Positions 1-8,783 of a DNA stretch of 45,931 nt are shown one piece after another. Position 1 is the stretch's first letter; every line of letters starts with the position of its first letter. Source of the stretch: Micromonospora sp. MP36. GTDB lineage: Bacteria > Actinomycetota > Actinomycetes > Mycobacteriales > Micromonosporaceae. A program made the translations under genes and the position numbers. The notes under the pieces were generated by a model. That model had not been told where the DNA came from and did not search any database. It saw only the letters and a program-made list of their open reading frames with translations. Where the stretch lies: assembly GCF_008119785.1 (NCBI RefSeq), contig NZ_VSFA01000059.1:1-45931 (forward strand), read 5' to 3'.

Positions 1-140
1 GGGCGAGGGCCGGCCCCCCCGGGGGGCAGACGGCGGTGCGCGCGCGGAGGGGGGGGGCGCCCCCCCCCGGGGGGACGGGCGCATGGGGGGGCGGCCGCAG
101 CAGCCGGAGGGGGCGGCCTGGGTGGGGCCCAGGCATTCCA
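1..140. other. Low-complexity contig end
   Basis: This stretch is dominated by runs of G and C, including several homopolymers of 6-10 bases, unlike anything else in the window. The ATP-grasp frame from the right stays open through it, but the translation turns into proline/glycine/arginine noise and loses family similarity near position 150. I read it as low-quality sequence at a contig edge rather than biology, though a real G-rich tract cannot be excluded. Confidence 0.7.
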
Positions 141-1030
141 ACCCAATAGCCCCGCCGCAGCAGCTCGCTGATCTTGTCACCGCCGATGCGGTTGTGCGAC
201 TCGATGATGCGAGGGCCCTGTGCGGTAATCCTGATCTCCGTGTGGGCGGGTCCCTCGGTCAACTGGATCACGTCGAGAAACGCGCGCACGAGCGCATCGA
301 CCTCCGCCAGAGCGGACTCGGCCAGGGCACTGGGCTGCGTGTGGCCGACCTCCACGAACGAGGCGTTCACCAGCTTGTCGGTCACAGCGAGCAGGGAGTG
401 CCTGCCGTCGTGAGAGAAGGTCTCGACGCTGACCTCGGGCCCGTCGAGGTACTCCTCGGCGATCGGGTCGACACCGCCCGCCGCCTCGAACGCGCGCCAT
501 GCGTTTGCGGCCAGATCCGCCGTCGCCACGCGGATCACCGCCTCGCTGCCGGTCCCCTCCGCCGGCTTCACGATGACCGGCCCGCCGACCATCCGGCAGA
601 ACGAGCTGAGCTCGGCCTGGTTCGCCGGCGTGGCGGCCCGGACCGGGCTGATGCCGTGCGAGTTCAGGACGTCTCGCATGCGCCGCTTGTCCCGCAGCAG
701 GCCCACTGTGTGCACCGAGTTGCCCGGCACCTGGAGCCGCTCGCCGGCCGCAGCCGCGGGCAGGAGACCGAGCTCGGTCAGCGACATCACCCGCGCGAAC
801 GGATGCGCGGCGTGCAGGGGAGCCAGCGCTGCGTGCAGAGCTTCGAAGTCCGACAGGTCCACGGCGATCGCCAGGTCGGCCTCAGCGGCCACCGACGGTG
901 TCGGCTGAAACGCGTCATGGACGAACACCGTCTCGATGCCGAGAGCACGCGCTGCGCCCACCAGCATGGGTGCGCCCGCGATCACGGCGATCCGCGGTGT
1001 CGCGATTGGCTGGACGGCGGATGTCGTCAC
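2..1030 (-). CDS. ATP-grasp ligase, C-terminus lost at window edge
   Basis: ATP-grasp enzymes of this type join a carboxylate to an amine (or CO2) through an acyl-phosphate made with ATP. The frame starts at a GTG (1028-1030) preceded by GGAG. The N-terminal third is a Rossmann-like preATP-grasp domain (PRIAVIAGAP near the start). The ATP-binding part shows VGGPVIVKPAEGTGSEAV with the nucleotide-binding lysine, then EEYLDGPEVSVE. The metal-binding end shows HTEIRIT and ESHNRIGGDKISELL, carrying the usual E and N ligands. Family members run to about 400 residues; here only about 300 are readable before the sequence degrades below position 150. It is divergent from the methyltransferase at 1434. 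In this setting it could ligate an amino acid to an amino sugar or nucleoside; that is inference. Confidence 0.85.
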   Translation of the reverse strand, partial: MTTSAVQPIATPRIAVIAGAPMLVGAARALGIETVFVHDAFQPTPSVAAEADLAIAVDLSDFEALHAALAPLHAAHPFARVMSLTELGLLPAAAAGERLQVPGNSVHTVGLLRDKRRMRDVLNSHGISPVRAATPANQAELSSFCRMVGGPVIVKPAEGTGSEAVIRVATADLAANAWRAFEAAGGVDPIAEEYLDGPEVSVETFSHDGRHSLLAVTDKLVNASFVEVGHTQPSALAESALAEVDALVRAFLDVIQLTEGPAHTEIRITAQGPRIIESHNRIGGDKISELLRRGYWVGMPGPHPGRPLRLLRPPPHAPVPPGGGAPPLRARTAVCPPGGPALA

Positions 1031-1433
1031 GCCCGCTCCAGGTTCTCGGCCCTGCGGACGTATGTGTCGCACTCAAACAGCGCCGGCAACGGCGACCCCC
1101 CTCGTCGGGGCTGCACGACGTCGCCCGTGCAACCCAAGCCGCGTACCGCCGTGGCGGCACCACCCGCACTCTACCGCTCACCAACGTTCCACAGTCGAGC
1201 CGTTATTCTCGGCATGGGCAGTGGTGAGGTCACCTCCACCGCGCCCCAGCCGGCGGACCATGAAGGTCGAGCCGCCCTGCAGGGGCCTGCGGGTCCGGCA
1301 ATGCCGGGTCGGGACCACCGCACGCGCCACGTCTCGTTGCTCTAGGGTCGACGCGTGGGCACGAGCCCTCCTGGAGCGTGATCCCGCTGGGAAGCGGCGA
1401 TACCCCGGACCCTCATCAGTGGAGCGAGCCGAG
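1031..1433. other. Divergent intergenic region
   Basis: These 403 bases separate the leftward ATP-grasp gene from the rightward methyltransferase, so they should hold both promoters. No frame gives a recognisable protein; the long open frames here are GC-driven shadows. I see no clear -35/-10 pair or large palindrome. The methyltransferase ribosome binding site (GGAG, 1421-1424) is at the right end. Confidence 0.5.
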
Positions 1434-2180
1434 ATGAATGTGAGTTACTCCGACCTGGTCACTGAGATGTACGAGATCTCTCAACCGATCGGTCACAGCG
1501 TCGGCGACGTCGAGTACTACAGCGCGCGGGTCGCGGATGTGGACGGCCCGATCCTTGAGGCGGCCTGTGGCACGGGCCGCGTCCTCATCCCTCTCGCCGC
1601 GGCAGGCCACACCGTGGCCGGTGTGGACGACTCCGCGGCGATGATTGCCGCGTGCGAGCGGAACTGCCGGGAACATGGTGTGAGCGCCGAGTTGTTCACC
1701 GCGAGCATGACGGAGTTCGTGCGCGAGGCCGCGTACGCGGCGGTCATCGTTCCGCGCGGATCTATCCGCGCCATCAAGGGCCGCGAGGCGACATTGGACG
1801 CGCTGCGCTGTTTTCATCGGTCACTGGCCCCCCAGGGCACCCTCCTGCTCGACCTCAGCCCGCCCAACGTGGCGACCGAGCTGGGTCCGATCGAGTTCTG
1901 GGAGGCCGGCTCGACCATATGGACTCGTCAGGATGTTCGCATCGACTACGACCCGGTCTCCAACTTCTCCGCCAAGCTGACCCGCTACGAGAAGTGGCAG
2001 GACGGTGTGCTGGTGGCAACAGAGCTACGTCGGTTCTTCCTGCAGCACTGGAACGTGCACGAGTTCACCGACGTACTGCGGGAGGCGGGCTTCCGCGACA
2101 TCGAGGTGACCGCCGACTATCGCGCCGAGCCTCCGCGCTCCGACAGCCGGCGCTGGGTCTACCGAGCCGTCCGGGCGTGA
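1434..2180 (+). CDS. Class I SAM-dependent methyltransferase
   Basis: The 248-residue protein is a soluble class I methyltransferase. Motif I is ILEAACGTGRVLIPLA at about residues 38-53, followed by the acidic residue of motif II in VAGVDDSAAM, and a post-core strand in GTLLLDLSPPN. The ATG at 1434 has GGAG about ten bases upstream and fits the usual family start; the frame stays open further upstream but without family similarity. It is the first plus-strand gene of the locus, 160 bp before the aminotransferase. The substrate cannot be read from sequence; a small metabolite made by the neighbouring genes is the natural guess. Confidence 0.88.
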   Translation: MNVSYSDLVTEMYEISQPIGHSVGDVEYYSARVADVDGPILEAACGTGRVLIPLAAAGHTVAGVDDSAAMIAACERNCREHGVSAELFTASMTEFVREAAYAAVIVPRGSIRAIKGREATLDALRCFHRSLAPQGTLLLDLSPPNVATELGPIEFWEAGSTIWTRQDVRIDYDPVSNFSAKLTRYEKWQDGVLVATELRRFFLQHWNVHEFTDVLREAGFRDIEVTADYRAEPPRSDSRRWVYRAVRA

Positions 2181-2340
2181 TGCGGCAACGTGATCGCGAG
2201 CTCCCCCAGCACTTCTCCCGCCGACATCAGGGGCCGGACATCGGGGCTGACGGATCGGCCGACAGGCTTGTATCGTGTGGCGGCATCGCTGGACAAGCAC
2301 CGAGGACGGCCGCCATACACGGGGGCGGGGAGGCTGACTC

Positions 2341-3660
2341 ATGGGAATTATGAGCAAATCGGACCGCCGCGAGTACGATGCCCACTCAGGACACAGCGTC
2401 GCGATCGACCGTCTCGTCATTCGACCTTGGTCGCCCATCGTGGAGTCGCCCGGCCGTGTCGTGGCGGACCGTGCTCTCGGCGAGCGCTTGTGGGACTTCG
2501 ACGGAACGGAATACATCGATGCGTCCTCGCTGAATGCCGCGTGCGGATACGGACGGCCGGAGGTCGTCGCGGCCGCGAGCGACCAGATGGCCCGCATGCA
2601 GGGCGTCGACTTGTCCATGCACGATCACGACATCGCCGGGCTGCTCGCGCGACGGCTGTCGGCACACCTGCCTCACGGACTCTCGCGCATCCTGTTCACC
2701 AACAGCGGCAGCGAGGGCATCGAGGCGGCCTGCTTCATTGCCGCCTCGTATTATGCGCACATCGACCGGCCTCGAACGCGGGTGGTGACGTTCGCTCGTG
2801 GCTACCACGGCTCCACCACGCTGGCGCGTAGCCTCTCCCAGCTCCCACCGACCGCCCATTGGTTCAACGACCCCCTCCGGGTCACCCCGGTGACCATCCC
2901 CGGAACCGACCGGGACGCTCGCGACCCCGCGACCACCCCTCTGCTGCTCGCCGCGTTCGCCGAGGCCATCACCCAGGATCCAGCCGACCTGCCGATGGCC
3001 GTGCTCGTCGAACCACTGATCAACGTCGGCGGAGGCGTGGTGTTGCCGCCGGGTTTCCTCCGCGGCCTGCGCGAGCTGTGCGACGAGCACGGCGTCCTGC
3101 TGATCATCGACGAGGTCTTCACCGGGATCGGCCGCACCGGGCGCATGTTCGGATTCCAGCACGAGGAGATCACGCCCGACATCGTGGTCAGCAGCAAGGG
3201 GCTCAGCGGCGGCTATGCTCCCATCGCGGCGGTGGCGATCCAGGACCACATCTACCAGACCTTCGTCGACGACGCCTTCTTCGGCGGCATTCGATACGGA
3301 CACACGACGAGTGGTCACCCCGTGGCATGTGCGGCGAGTATCGCGGTCCTGGACGTCATCGAGAACGACGGCCTGGTCGAGAACGCCCGCCTTATGGGGA
3401 CACGTCTCCTGGACGGGCTTGCCTCGTCGACCGGCCACTCCCTCGTCCGAGACGTCCGCGGCCTGGGCATGCTGGCCATCCTCGAGATGGACGGCCACGA
3501 CAGCGCGACCGCGTTGGCGGAGGGCGCCCGGAAGCATGGTCTGTTGGTGCGCCAGCAAGGGCCCGTCGTGATGGTGGTTCCGCCATTGACCGCGGACGCC
3601 GATGTCATCGACGACATCGTGAGCCGCATGGGCTCAGCGCTGGACGGAGTCGAAGGCTGA
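2341..3660 (+). CDS. Class III PLP-dependent aminotransferase
   Basis: This 439-residue enzyme belongs to fold-type I, class III transaminases (omega-amino acid, ornithine and glutamate-semialdehyde group), which move an amino group to a ketone or aldehyde. Visible marks are TNSGSEGIEAA (PLP phosphate binding), the GYHGSTT loop, LLIIDEVFTGIGRTGRMF with the ring-stacking aspartate, and VVSSKGLSGGYAPIAAV with the PLP lysine. Length is normal for the family. Start ATG at 2341 has GGGAGG upstream; a second in-frame ATG lies nine bases later. The stop is one base from the start of the phosphorylase, so the two are probably translationally coupled. With a dioxygenase and a nucleoside phosphorylase beside it, amination of an oxidised sugar or nucleoside is plausible. 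Confidence 0.92.
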   Translation: MGIMSKSDRREYDAHSGHSVAIDRLVIRPWSPIVESPGRVVADRALGERLWDFDGTEYIDASSLNAACGYGRPEVVAAASDQMARMQGVDLSMHDHDIAGLLARRLSAHLPHGLSRILFTNSGSEGIEAACFIAASYYAHIDRPRTRVVTFARGYHGSTTLARSLSQLPPTAHWFNDPLRVTPVTIPGTDRDARDPATTPLLLAAFAEAITQDPADLPMAVLVEPLINVGGGVVLPPGFLRGLRELCDEHGVLLIIDEVFTGIGRTGRMFGFQHEEITPDIVVSSKGLSGGYAPIAAVAIQDHIYQTFVDDAFFGGIRYGHTTSGHPVACAASIAVLDVIENDGLVENARLMGTRLLDGLASSTGHSLVRDVRGLGMLAILEMDGHDSATALAEGARKHGLLVRQQGPVVMVVPPLTADADVIDDIVSRMGSALDGVEG

Positions 3661-3661
3661 G

Positions 3662-5023
3662 ATGAGCAGCGATCACACGGGGGCCGAGGAAGCGCGGGCC
3701 TCGTCCCGGGTCCAGGCATCGATCGTCGCCAAGCGGGAGGGCGAACGGCTGCCGGCCTCGGACATACGCGGCGTGGTGGACGATTACGTGAACGGCCGCG
3801 TCCCGGACCATCAGATGGCTGCCTGGCTGGCCACCATCGCGTGCCGCGGCTTGGACCTAGCCGAGCTCACGGAGCTCACCGACTCCTATGTCAGCGGCGG
3901 GGAGCGGTTGCACCTCGACCGGATGGACCGCGTCGTCCTCGACAAGCACAGCACCGGTGGCGTCGGCGACAAGGTCAGTCTGGTGGTGGCTCCGATCGTC
4001 GCCGCGTGCGGTGTCGCCGTGGTGAAGATGAGCGGGCGCGGGCTGGGTCACGCCGGCGGCACGATCGACAAGCTGGAATCGATACCAGGCATCCGCCTGG
4101 ACCTGGGGCCGGACGACATCTACGCGCTCGTCGAGCGAGTGGGCATGACCATTGTCAGCCAGAGTCCGGCTCTCGCACCCGGCGACGGTGCCACATATGC
4201 CTTGCGCGACGTCACAGGCACCGTGGAGAGCATTCCTCTGATCGCGGCGAGCATCGTGAGCAAGAAGGTGGCCGTCGGGGCCAGCGGGCTCGTGCTGGAT
4301 GTCAAAACAGGCGCTGGGGCCCTCATCCCGGACCGATCCCGAGCCGGGCTCCTGGCGGAGACGATGCTGCGGCTCGCGAGGCAGTTCGGGCTGACCTGCG
4401 GGGCAGTGCTCAGTGACATGAGCCAGCCGTTGGGGTGCGCGGTGGGCAACGCGCTCGAAATCAAGGAGGCGTTGTCCACGCTGCGGGGCGAGCAGGTTCC
4501 TGGGTTGTGGGAAGCCTGCTCGGTCCTGGCCCGGCTCATGCTGCAGAGCGCGGATCCCACGCTATCCGACCCTGAGGCGGATGCTCGAGTCGCGAAGGCC
4601 GTCGCCAGCGGTGCGGCTTACGAGCGTTTCCTGGAGTGGGCATCCGCGCAAGGTGGGGAACGCCGGACTCTTGAGCGCCCAGAACTTCTGCCAGGCGCGA
4701 AGCACGTTGTGCCCATCACCGCCATCCGCGCGGGCTGGGTCCGCGATGTCGCCCCCCGCGCCGTCGGTATGGCCTCCGTCCACGTGGGTGCTGGTCGCCT
4801 CGCACATCGAGCACCGCTCGACCACGGGTCTGGTGTGTGGGTGACGGCGCGCGTCGGCAGTCGGGTCGAGGTTGGTCAGACGTTGGCCGAGCTGCACTAC
4901 AACGGTGGCGATCACGACATGGCCGTGGGCCTGCTGACCCGGGCCTTCGACATCAGTGACGAGCCTGTCGAGACACCACCCATGATCCACCAGATCTTCG
5001 AGTCGAACGTTCCGGTCGACTAG
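3662..5023 (+). CDS. Thymidine / pyrimidine-nucleoside phosphorylase
   Basis: The enzyme cleaves pyrimidine nucleosides with phosphate to a free base and (deoxy)ribose-1-phosphate. The 453-residue protein has all three parts of the family: the helical domain, the glycosyltransferase-like core, and the C-terminal PYNP domain. The family signature SGRGLGHAGGTIDKLESIPG is intact, as are the phosphate loop KHSTGGVGDKVS and the base-binding segment YALRDVTGTVESIPLIAASI followed by SKK, which carries the conserved R, S and K. It begins two bases after the aminotransferase stop. Such genes are common in nucleoside salvage, but salvage copies normally sit with deoA/cdd-type partners. Here the neighbours are an aminotransferase and a dioxygenase, which points to a biosynthetic role on a modified nucleoside. 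Confidence 0.93.
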   Translation: MSSDHTGAEEARASSRVQASIVAKREGERLPASDIRGVVDDYVNGRVPDHQMAAWLATIACRGLDLAELTELTDSYVSGGERLHLDRMDRVVLDKHSTGGVGDKVSLVVAPIVAACGVAVVKMSGRGLGHAGGTIDKLESIPGIRLDLGPDDIYALVERVGMTIVSQSPALAPGDGATYALRDVTGTVESIPLIAASIVSKKVAVGASGLVLDVKTGAGALIPDRSRAGLLAETMLRLARQFGLTCGAVLSDMSQPLGCAVGNALEIKEALSTLRGEQVPGLWEACSVLARLMLQSADPTLSDPEADARVAKAVASGAAYERFLEWASAQGGERRTLERPELLPGAKHVVPITAIRAGWVRDVAPRAVGMASVHVGAGRLAHRAPLDHGSGVWVTARVGSRVEVGQTLAELHYNGGDHDMAVGLLTRAFDISDEPVETPPMIHQIFESNVPVD

Positions 5024-5114
5024 ATCTTGACCGGAACCGTCTTCTCGCGCCGCGACCCAGGCGCACCGCGAAGCAGCCACAGCCTGAAGGCACACATCCA
5101 GGGGGGAACCAAGC

Positions 5115-6002
5115 ATGTCGACCGTCCCGAGCCTGCAAGAACTGTCAGCCGCCGCCGCTAGAGTGATCACAGCTTTCGACGCGATTCCTGAGCGGCCGGT
5201 CGCCATCGCGGACGCGTCCGACGTCGGCTCGGAGACCGCCCGCGAGATCGTCCAGCGTTACGATCAGAACGGCTTCTGCGTCGTCGAGTTGGTCGCCGAC
5301 GACCCGGTGCCGGCCACGCTGAAGGCCCTCGGAGCGTCGCTGCGCCTTGGCGATCCGTTCATACCACCGCTGTACACAATGGGCGCGAGCAAGCCCAAGC
5401 CTTTCTCAACCATCTCCGCGGGACGAAACTCCGGCACCTCGGACGCCGACCATCCGTCCTTCGGAAGAGCCGATTGCCAGCGGCTCCACACTGACGGCAC
5501 GCTGCAGGACATCGGGTTCGTCAAGGCCGGCATGCTCGTCTGCGAGTGCGCCGCCGACGAGGGCGGCGAGACGATACTGTTCGACGCCTCCGCGGCCTAT
5601 GCGGAGCTCCTGGCTCTGGACCCGGATGCCGCCGTCGCGATGGCGACGCCCGGAACGCTTGTCCGCACGGCCAACATCAACGGATGCACCGATGAGAATC
5701 GCGGCCCCACCGTCTCCGTCATCGACGGGGCTCTGGTATCCCGGTACAGCGTGACGGACACCGATTCGTGGGCAGTGCCGGACGAAGTGAACGAGGACGA
5801 TCTGCGGCGTGGAATCAAGTTTCTCGCCGAGGCCAGCGAACCGGGTAGTCCCCACTACGCGGAGTTCAAGGTGGCGACCGGGCAGGCGATCATTTTCGAC
5901 AACACAAGGATCTCCCATGGGCGCACCGCTTACCGAGACACCGCGGACCAGCGCCGCTGCATGTACCGGGGCCTGTTCCTCCGTCACCCGTCGGTGGCAT
6001 AA
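5115..6002 (+). CDS. TauD/SyrP-type Fe(II)/2-oxoglutarate dioxygenase
   Basis: This 295-residue non-haem iron enzyme couples oxidative decarboxylation of 2-oxoglutarate to hydroxylation or oxidation of a substrate. The facial triad is visible: H and D in RLHTDGTLQ at about residues 121-129, and the distal H in TRISHGRTAYRD near residue 270. The 2-oxoglutarate-binding arginine follows in RCMYRGLF. The ATG at 5115 follows a GGGGGAACC ribosome binding site. The gene lies 91 bp after the phosphorylase. In lipopeptidyl nucleoside antibiotic pathways a TauD-like enzyme (LipL) oxidises UMP to uridine-5'-aldehyde, which is then aminated. The same three enzyme types sit together here. Taurine desulfonation is unlikely given the context. 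Confidence 0.9.
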   Translation: MSTVPSLQELSAAAARVITAFDAIPERPVAIADASDVGSETAREIVQRYDQNGFCVVELVADDPVPATLKALGASLRLGDPFIPPLYTMGASKPKPFSTISAGRNSGTSDADHPSFGRADCQRLHTDGTLQDIGFVKAGMLVCECAADEGGETILFDASAAYAELLALDPDAAVAMATPGTLVRTANINGCTDENRGPTVSVIDGALVSRYSVTDTDSWAVPDEVNEDDLRRGIKFLAEASEPGSPHYAEFKVATGQAIIFDNTRISHGRTAYRDTADQRRCMYRGLFLRHPSVA

Positions 6003-6073
6003 CCGGTCGGCCACTGTCCGGTCCCCGGGCATGTCCGGCTCAGCTCGGACCTCACTGGAGGGAGTACCTCGCC

Positions 6074-6973
6074 ATGTCCGATGAACTGCGGATCGAGGCG
6101 GACGACGAACTGGTGCGACGGCTCCTGCGGTCCCAGGCGCCACAGCTCGCGGAGATGCCGCTCAAGCGCCTCGCGACCGCGGGCGTCAACAACACCATCT
6201 ACCGGCTCGGCGACGATCTCGCCGTACGACTGCCCCAGACCGCGTGGTGCGCCGACCACATCCGCAAGGAGCAGCGATGGCTGCCCGCGCTCGGCGAACA
6301 CCTGACCTTGCGCATCCCGACCCTGGTGCACGCCTGCGAGCCGGGAAGCGACTTCCCATGGCACTGGTCGGTCTACGGGTGGCTGGATGGTGACGAGGCC
6401 GTTCACACGCCCGTGACCGACGAGCACGCGATGGCACGCCAGCTGGCGACGCTCATCGAAGAGCTGCAGCAGGTCACGATCACCGACGGGCCTCTTTCCG
6501 GTGAGCACAGCGGGATGCGGGGCCTGCCACTGGCGGTGCGGGATCCGGTGGTCCGGCAGGCCCTGGCGAACATTACGTCGTTCGACACCGCGGCCGCCAC
6601 CGCTGCGTGGGAGGCCGCCGTCAGGACTCCGGCCTGGCAAGGTCCGCCAGCGTGGTCGCACGGCGACTTGCACCCGGGAAACGTCCTGGTGGACAACGGC
6701 GTGCTGAGTGCGGTCATCGACTGGGAGATGCTCAGCGTGGGCGACCCTGCGCTCGACCTGTCGGGTGCATGGATGCTCTTGACGGAAGCCGGCAGGGAGA
6801 CCTTCCGAAGCTCTCTGACGATCGATGACGACACGTGGGCCCGCGGACGCGGTTGGGCACTGTGCATCGGCGTGATCGCCGCCGCCTACTACCACGACAG
6901 CAATCCGGTTCTCGCCGGGTTCAGCCGCCGTGCGGCACAGGACGCCGTCGACGACTTCCTGCGCAACGGGTGA
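6074..6973 (+). CDS. APH-family small-molecule phosphotransferase (copy 1)
   Basis: A 299-residue aminoglycoside/macrolide-phosphotransferase-fold kinase. The catalytic loop is WSHGDLHPGNVLV (Asp in HGD, Asn in GNV) and the metal-binding DFG equivalent is AVIDWEMLSVGDPALDL. The N-terminal lobe has GVNNTIYRLGDDLAVRLP. ATG at 6074 follows GGAGGGAGTACC. It shares the C-terminal pattern LLTEAGR...RGRGWAL with the kinase at 7866, so the two are paralogues. Such kinases give self-resistance or phosphorylate a pathway intermediate; homoserine-kinase-like or other metabolic roles in this fold are also possible. The IMPase-type phosphatase ends only nine bases away on the opposite strand. Confidence 0.88.
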   Translation: MSDELRIEADDELVRRLLRSQAPQLAEMPLKRLATAGVNNTIYRLGDDLAVRLPQTAWCADHIRKEQRWLPALGEHLTLRIPTLVHACEPGSDFPWHWSVYGWLDGDEAVHTPVTDEHAMARQLATLIEELQQVTITDGPLSGEHSGMRGLPLAVRDPVVRQALANITSFDTAAATAAWEAAVRTPAWQGPPAWSHGDLHPGNVLVDNGVLSAVIDWEMLSVGDPALDLSGAWMLLTEAGRETFRSSLTIDDDTWARGRGWALCIGVIAAAYYHDSNPVLAGFSRRAAQDAVDDFLRNG

Positions 6974-6981
6974 CAGCGCCG

Positions 6982-7767
6982 TCACGCGATGCCGAGAATC
7001 GCCGCCAGCTCGTGATACAACGTCGGTCCTGCCCCCAGGACGCCGGTGCCGAGGGGGGCCGTGCGGCCGCCGGCCTCCTCCAGGATCAACCGGCCGGCCG
7101 CCCAGTCCCACCGCTGCAGCTCGTCCTCATAGAACGCGTCGAAGCGACCGGCCGCCGTCCAGCACAGGTCGAGGGCGGAGCTTCCGGTGCACCGGATGTC
7201 ACGTGCGCCTGGAAGCACACGACGCAGCACCTCCACCTGCCGACGGCGGGATTCCACCGCATAGGAGAACTCAGTGGCGACAAGAGCCTGCGAGAGCGAC
7301 ACCGGTTCGTTGACTCGCAGCGGTCGTCCGTTGAGCGCGGCACCTCCTCCCCGGGACGCAGAGAAGGTCTCTGCCCGAACCTGGTCGTGAACCACGCCGG
7401 CGACCGCCCTCCAGCCGTGTCCATCATCGACCTCGGCCGCGATGCTCACGGCGCAGTGCGGGATCCCGTAGAGGTGGTTCACGCTGCCGTCCAAAGCGTC
7501 GACGACCCATCGGACCCCGCTCGCCGATGGCCTCTCAGGACTCTCTTCGGAAAGAATTCCGTCATCCGATCGCATACGGGCGAGCAGCCGCAGAATCTGT
7601 GCCTCGCTGCGTTTGTCGAGCTGGGTCACCGGATCGGACGGAGAAGACTTCAGGTGCAGCGTCCGCCGGTCATTGCGGTGCTCGAGAATGACCCTGCCCG
7701 CCGATGCGGCGGCCGCCTCGGCGACTGCCCGCAATTCGTCGAAATTTGGCAAGCTGAGGTCGATCAT
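6982..7767 (-). CDS. Inositol-monophosphatase-family phosphatase
   Basis: This family removes phosphate from inositol, histidinol, sugar or nucleotide 3'-phosphates using Mg2+. The 261-residue protein shows the three metal motifs: GILSEES, WVVDALDGSVNHLYGIP and, near the C-terminus, WDWAAGRLILEEAGG. I use the ATG at 7765-7767; an in-frame start about 24 codons upstream gives an arginine-rich leader without family similarity. It is convergent with the kinase at 6074 and divergent from the second kinase at 7866. A phosphatase interleaved with two kinases suggests a phosphorylation/dephosphorylation step in the same pathway. The specific substrate cannot be told. Confidence 0.88.
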   Translation of the reverse strand: MIDLSLPNFDELRAVAEAAAASAGRVILEHRNDRRTLHLKSSPSDPVTQLDKRSEAQILRLLARMRSDDGILSEESPERPSASGVRWVVDALDGSVNHLYGIPHCAVSIAAEVDDGHGWRAVAGVVHDQVRAETFSASRGGGAALNGRPLRVNEPVSLSQALVATEFSYAVESRRRQVEVLRRVLPGARDIRCTGSSALDLCWTAAGRFDAFYEDELQRWDWAAGRLILEEAGGRTAPLGTGVLGAGPTLYHELAAILGIA

Positions 7768-7778
7768 ACGGAGGATTC

Positions 7779-7790
7779 CTCGTCGACGAG
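7779..7790. promoter_or_regulatory. 12-bp palindrome in divergent promoter gap
   Basis: The sequence CTCGTCGACGAG is its own reverse complement. It lies in the 98-bp gap between the phosphatase start (7767) and the second kinase start (7866), where both promoters must be. It could be an operator, but perfect 12-bp palindromes do occur by chance in high-GC DNA. Confidence 0.3.
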
Positions 7791-7865
7791 TGCCATGTCG
7801 TGTTACTCGCGGCAGTCTATCGTCCGTGTGCCCGGCCATGTCCCCGACTCAGACAAGGGTTCCTC

Positions 7866-8783
7866 ATGAACGACATCCCAGACCTCGGTCCCAGGCCGGA
7901 GCGCGTCTCCATCGACGTGGAACAGGTCGAGCGGCTTGTTGCCGGTCAGTTTCCCGAGTGGGCCTCCCTCCCGGTCGTGCCGGTGGAGAACGGTGGTTGG
8001 GACAATTTCACCTTCCACCTCGGCGACACGATGCTGCTTCGCCTGCCCAGTGCGTGGCAGTACGCCCTGGCCGTCGACAAGGAGCACCAGTGGCTCCCGG
8101 TGCTGGCCCAGTCTCTGCCGCGTCCGATCCCCGTTCCGCTCGCCAAGGGCGAGCCAGGAGCGGACTACCCGTTCTCCTGGTCGGTCTATGAGTGGATCGA
8201 AGGTCAGCCCGCGAGCTTCGAGACGGTGGCTGATCCGATCGGTCTCGCGGAGGACCTGGCCGACTTCGTCGGTGCGTTGCAACGCGTCGACGCCACTGCA
8301 GGGCCGCAACCGGGAATTCACAACTGGTTCCGGGGCGCGACACTTCTCACCTACGACGAGACGACGCACGACGCGCTGGACGACCTGCGTGGCCACATAG
8401 ACGACGAGCTGGCTCTCGAGATCTGGAAGTACGCGTTGGACGCGCGGTGGAACGGCGTCGACGTCTGGTTCCACGGCGACCTGGCGCAGGGCAACCTGCT
8501 GCTCGATGAGGGCAACCTCTCGGCCGTCATCGACTTCGGCACCTGCGGCGTGGGCGACCCCGCGTGTGACCTGGCGATCGCGTGGACGCTGCTGACCGCT
8601 GAAGGTCGCGGGGTCTTCCGGGAGCGGTTGGCCGTCGACGACGCGCTGTGGTCGCGCGGCCGCGGCTGGGCGTTGTGGAAGACGCTGGTGTCCTGCGCCA
8701 ACAGTGTGGGCGAGTCTGACGCGGACGCCGTGAACTCCCGCCGCGTGCTCGATGAGATCTTCGCCGAGTACGGCGCGCGCTGA
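7866..8783 (+). CDS. APH-family small-molecule phosphotransferase (copy 2)
   Basis: A 305-residue kinase of the aminoglycoside-phosphotransferase fold. The catalytic loop is WFHGDLAQGNLLLD and the metal-binding segment is AVIDFGTCGVGDPACDL. The N-lobe shows ENGGWDNFTFHLGDTMLLRLP. It resembles copy 1 throughout, most clearly in the late segment LLTAEGR...RGRGWALWKTL, which suggests a local duplication followed by divergence. The ATG at 7866 is preceded by a modest AAGG. Two kinases plus two phosphatases (IMPase type here, PhoX at 9930) around a biosynthetic series recall phosphorylated-precursor self-protection as in streptomycin. That is inference; nucleoside or sugar kinase roles remain possible. 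Confidence 0.88.
   Translation: MNDIPDLGPRPERVSIDVEQVERLVAGQFPEWASLPVVPVENGGWDNFTFHLGDTMLLRLPSAWQYALAVDKEHQWLPVLAQSLPRPIPVPLAKGEPGADYPFSWSVYEWIEGQPASFETVADPIGLAEDLADFVGALQRVDATAGPQPGIHNWFRGATLLTYDETTHDALDDLRGHIDDELALEIWKYALDARWNGVDVWFHGDLAQGNLLLDEGNLSAVIDFGTCGVGDPACDLAIAWTLLTAEGRGVFRERLAVDDALWSRGRGWALWKTLVSCANSVGESDADAVNSRRVLDEIFAEYGAR

Noticed and set aside
83..1345. 420-codon plus-strand frame
   Set aside because: Composition is arginine/histidine-rich noise and it lies opposite the ATP-grasp gene, whose minus-strand frame has clear family motifs.
5115..6002. Taurine dioxygenase (tauD)
   Set aside because: The fold fits, but no sulfonate transport or assimilation genes are near; the neighbours point to a nucleoside or sugar substrate.
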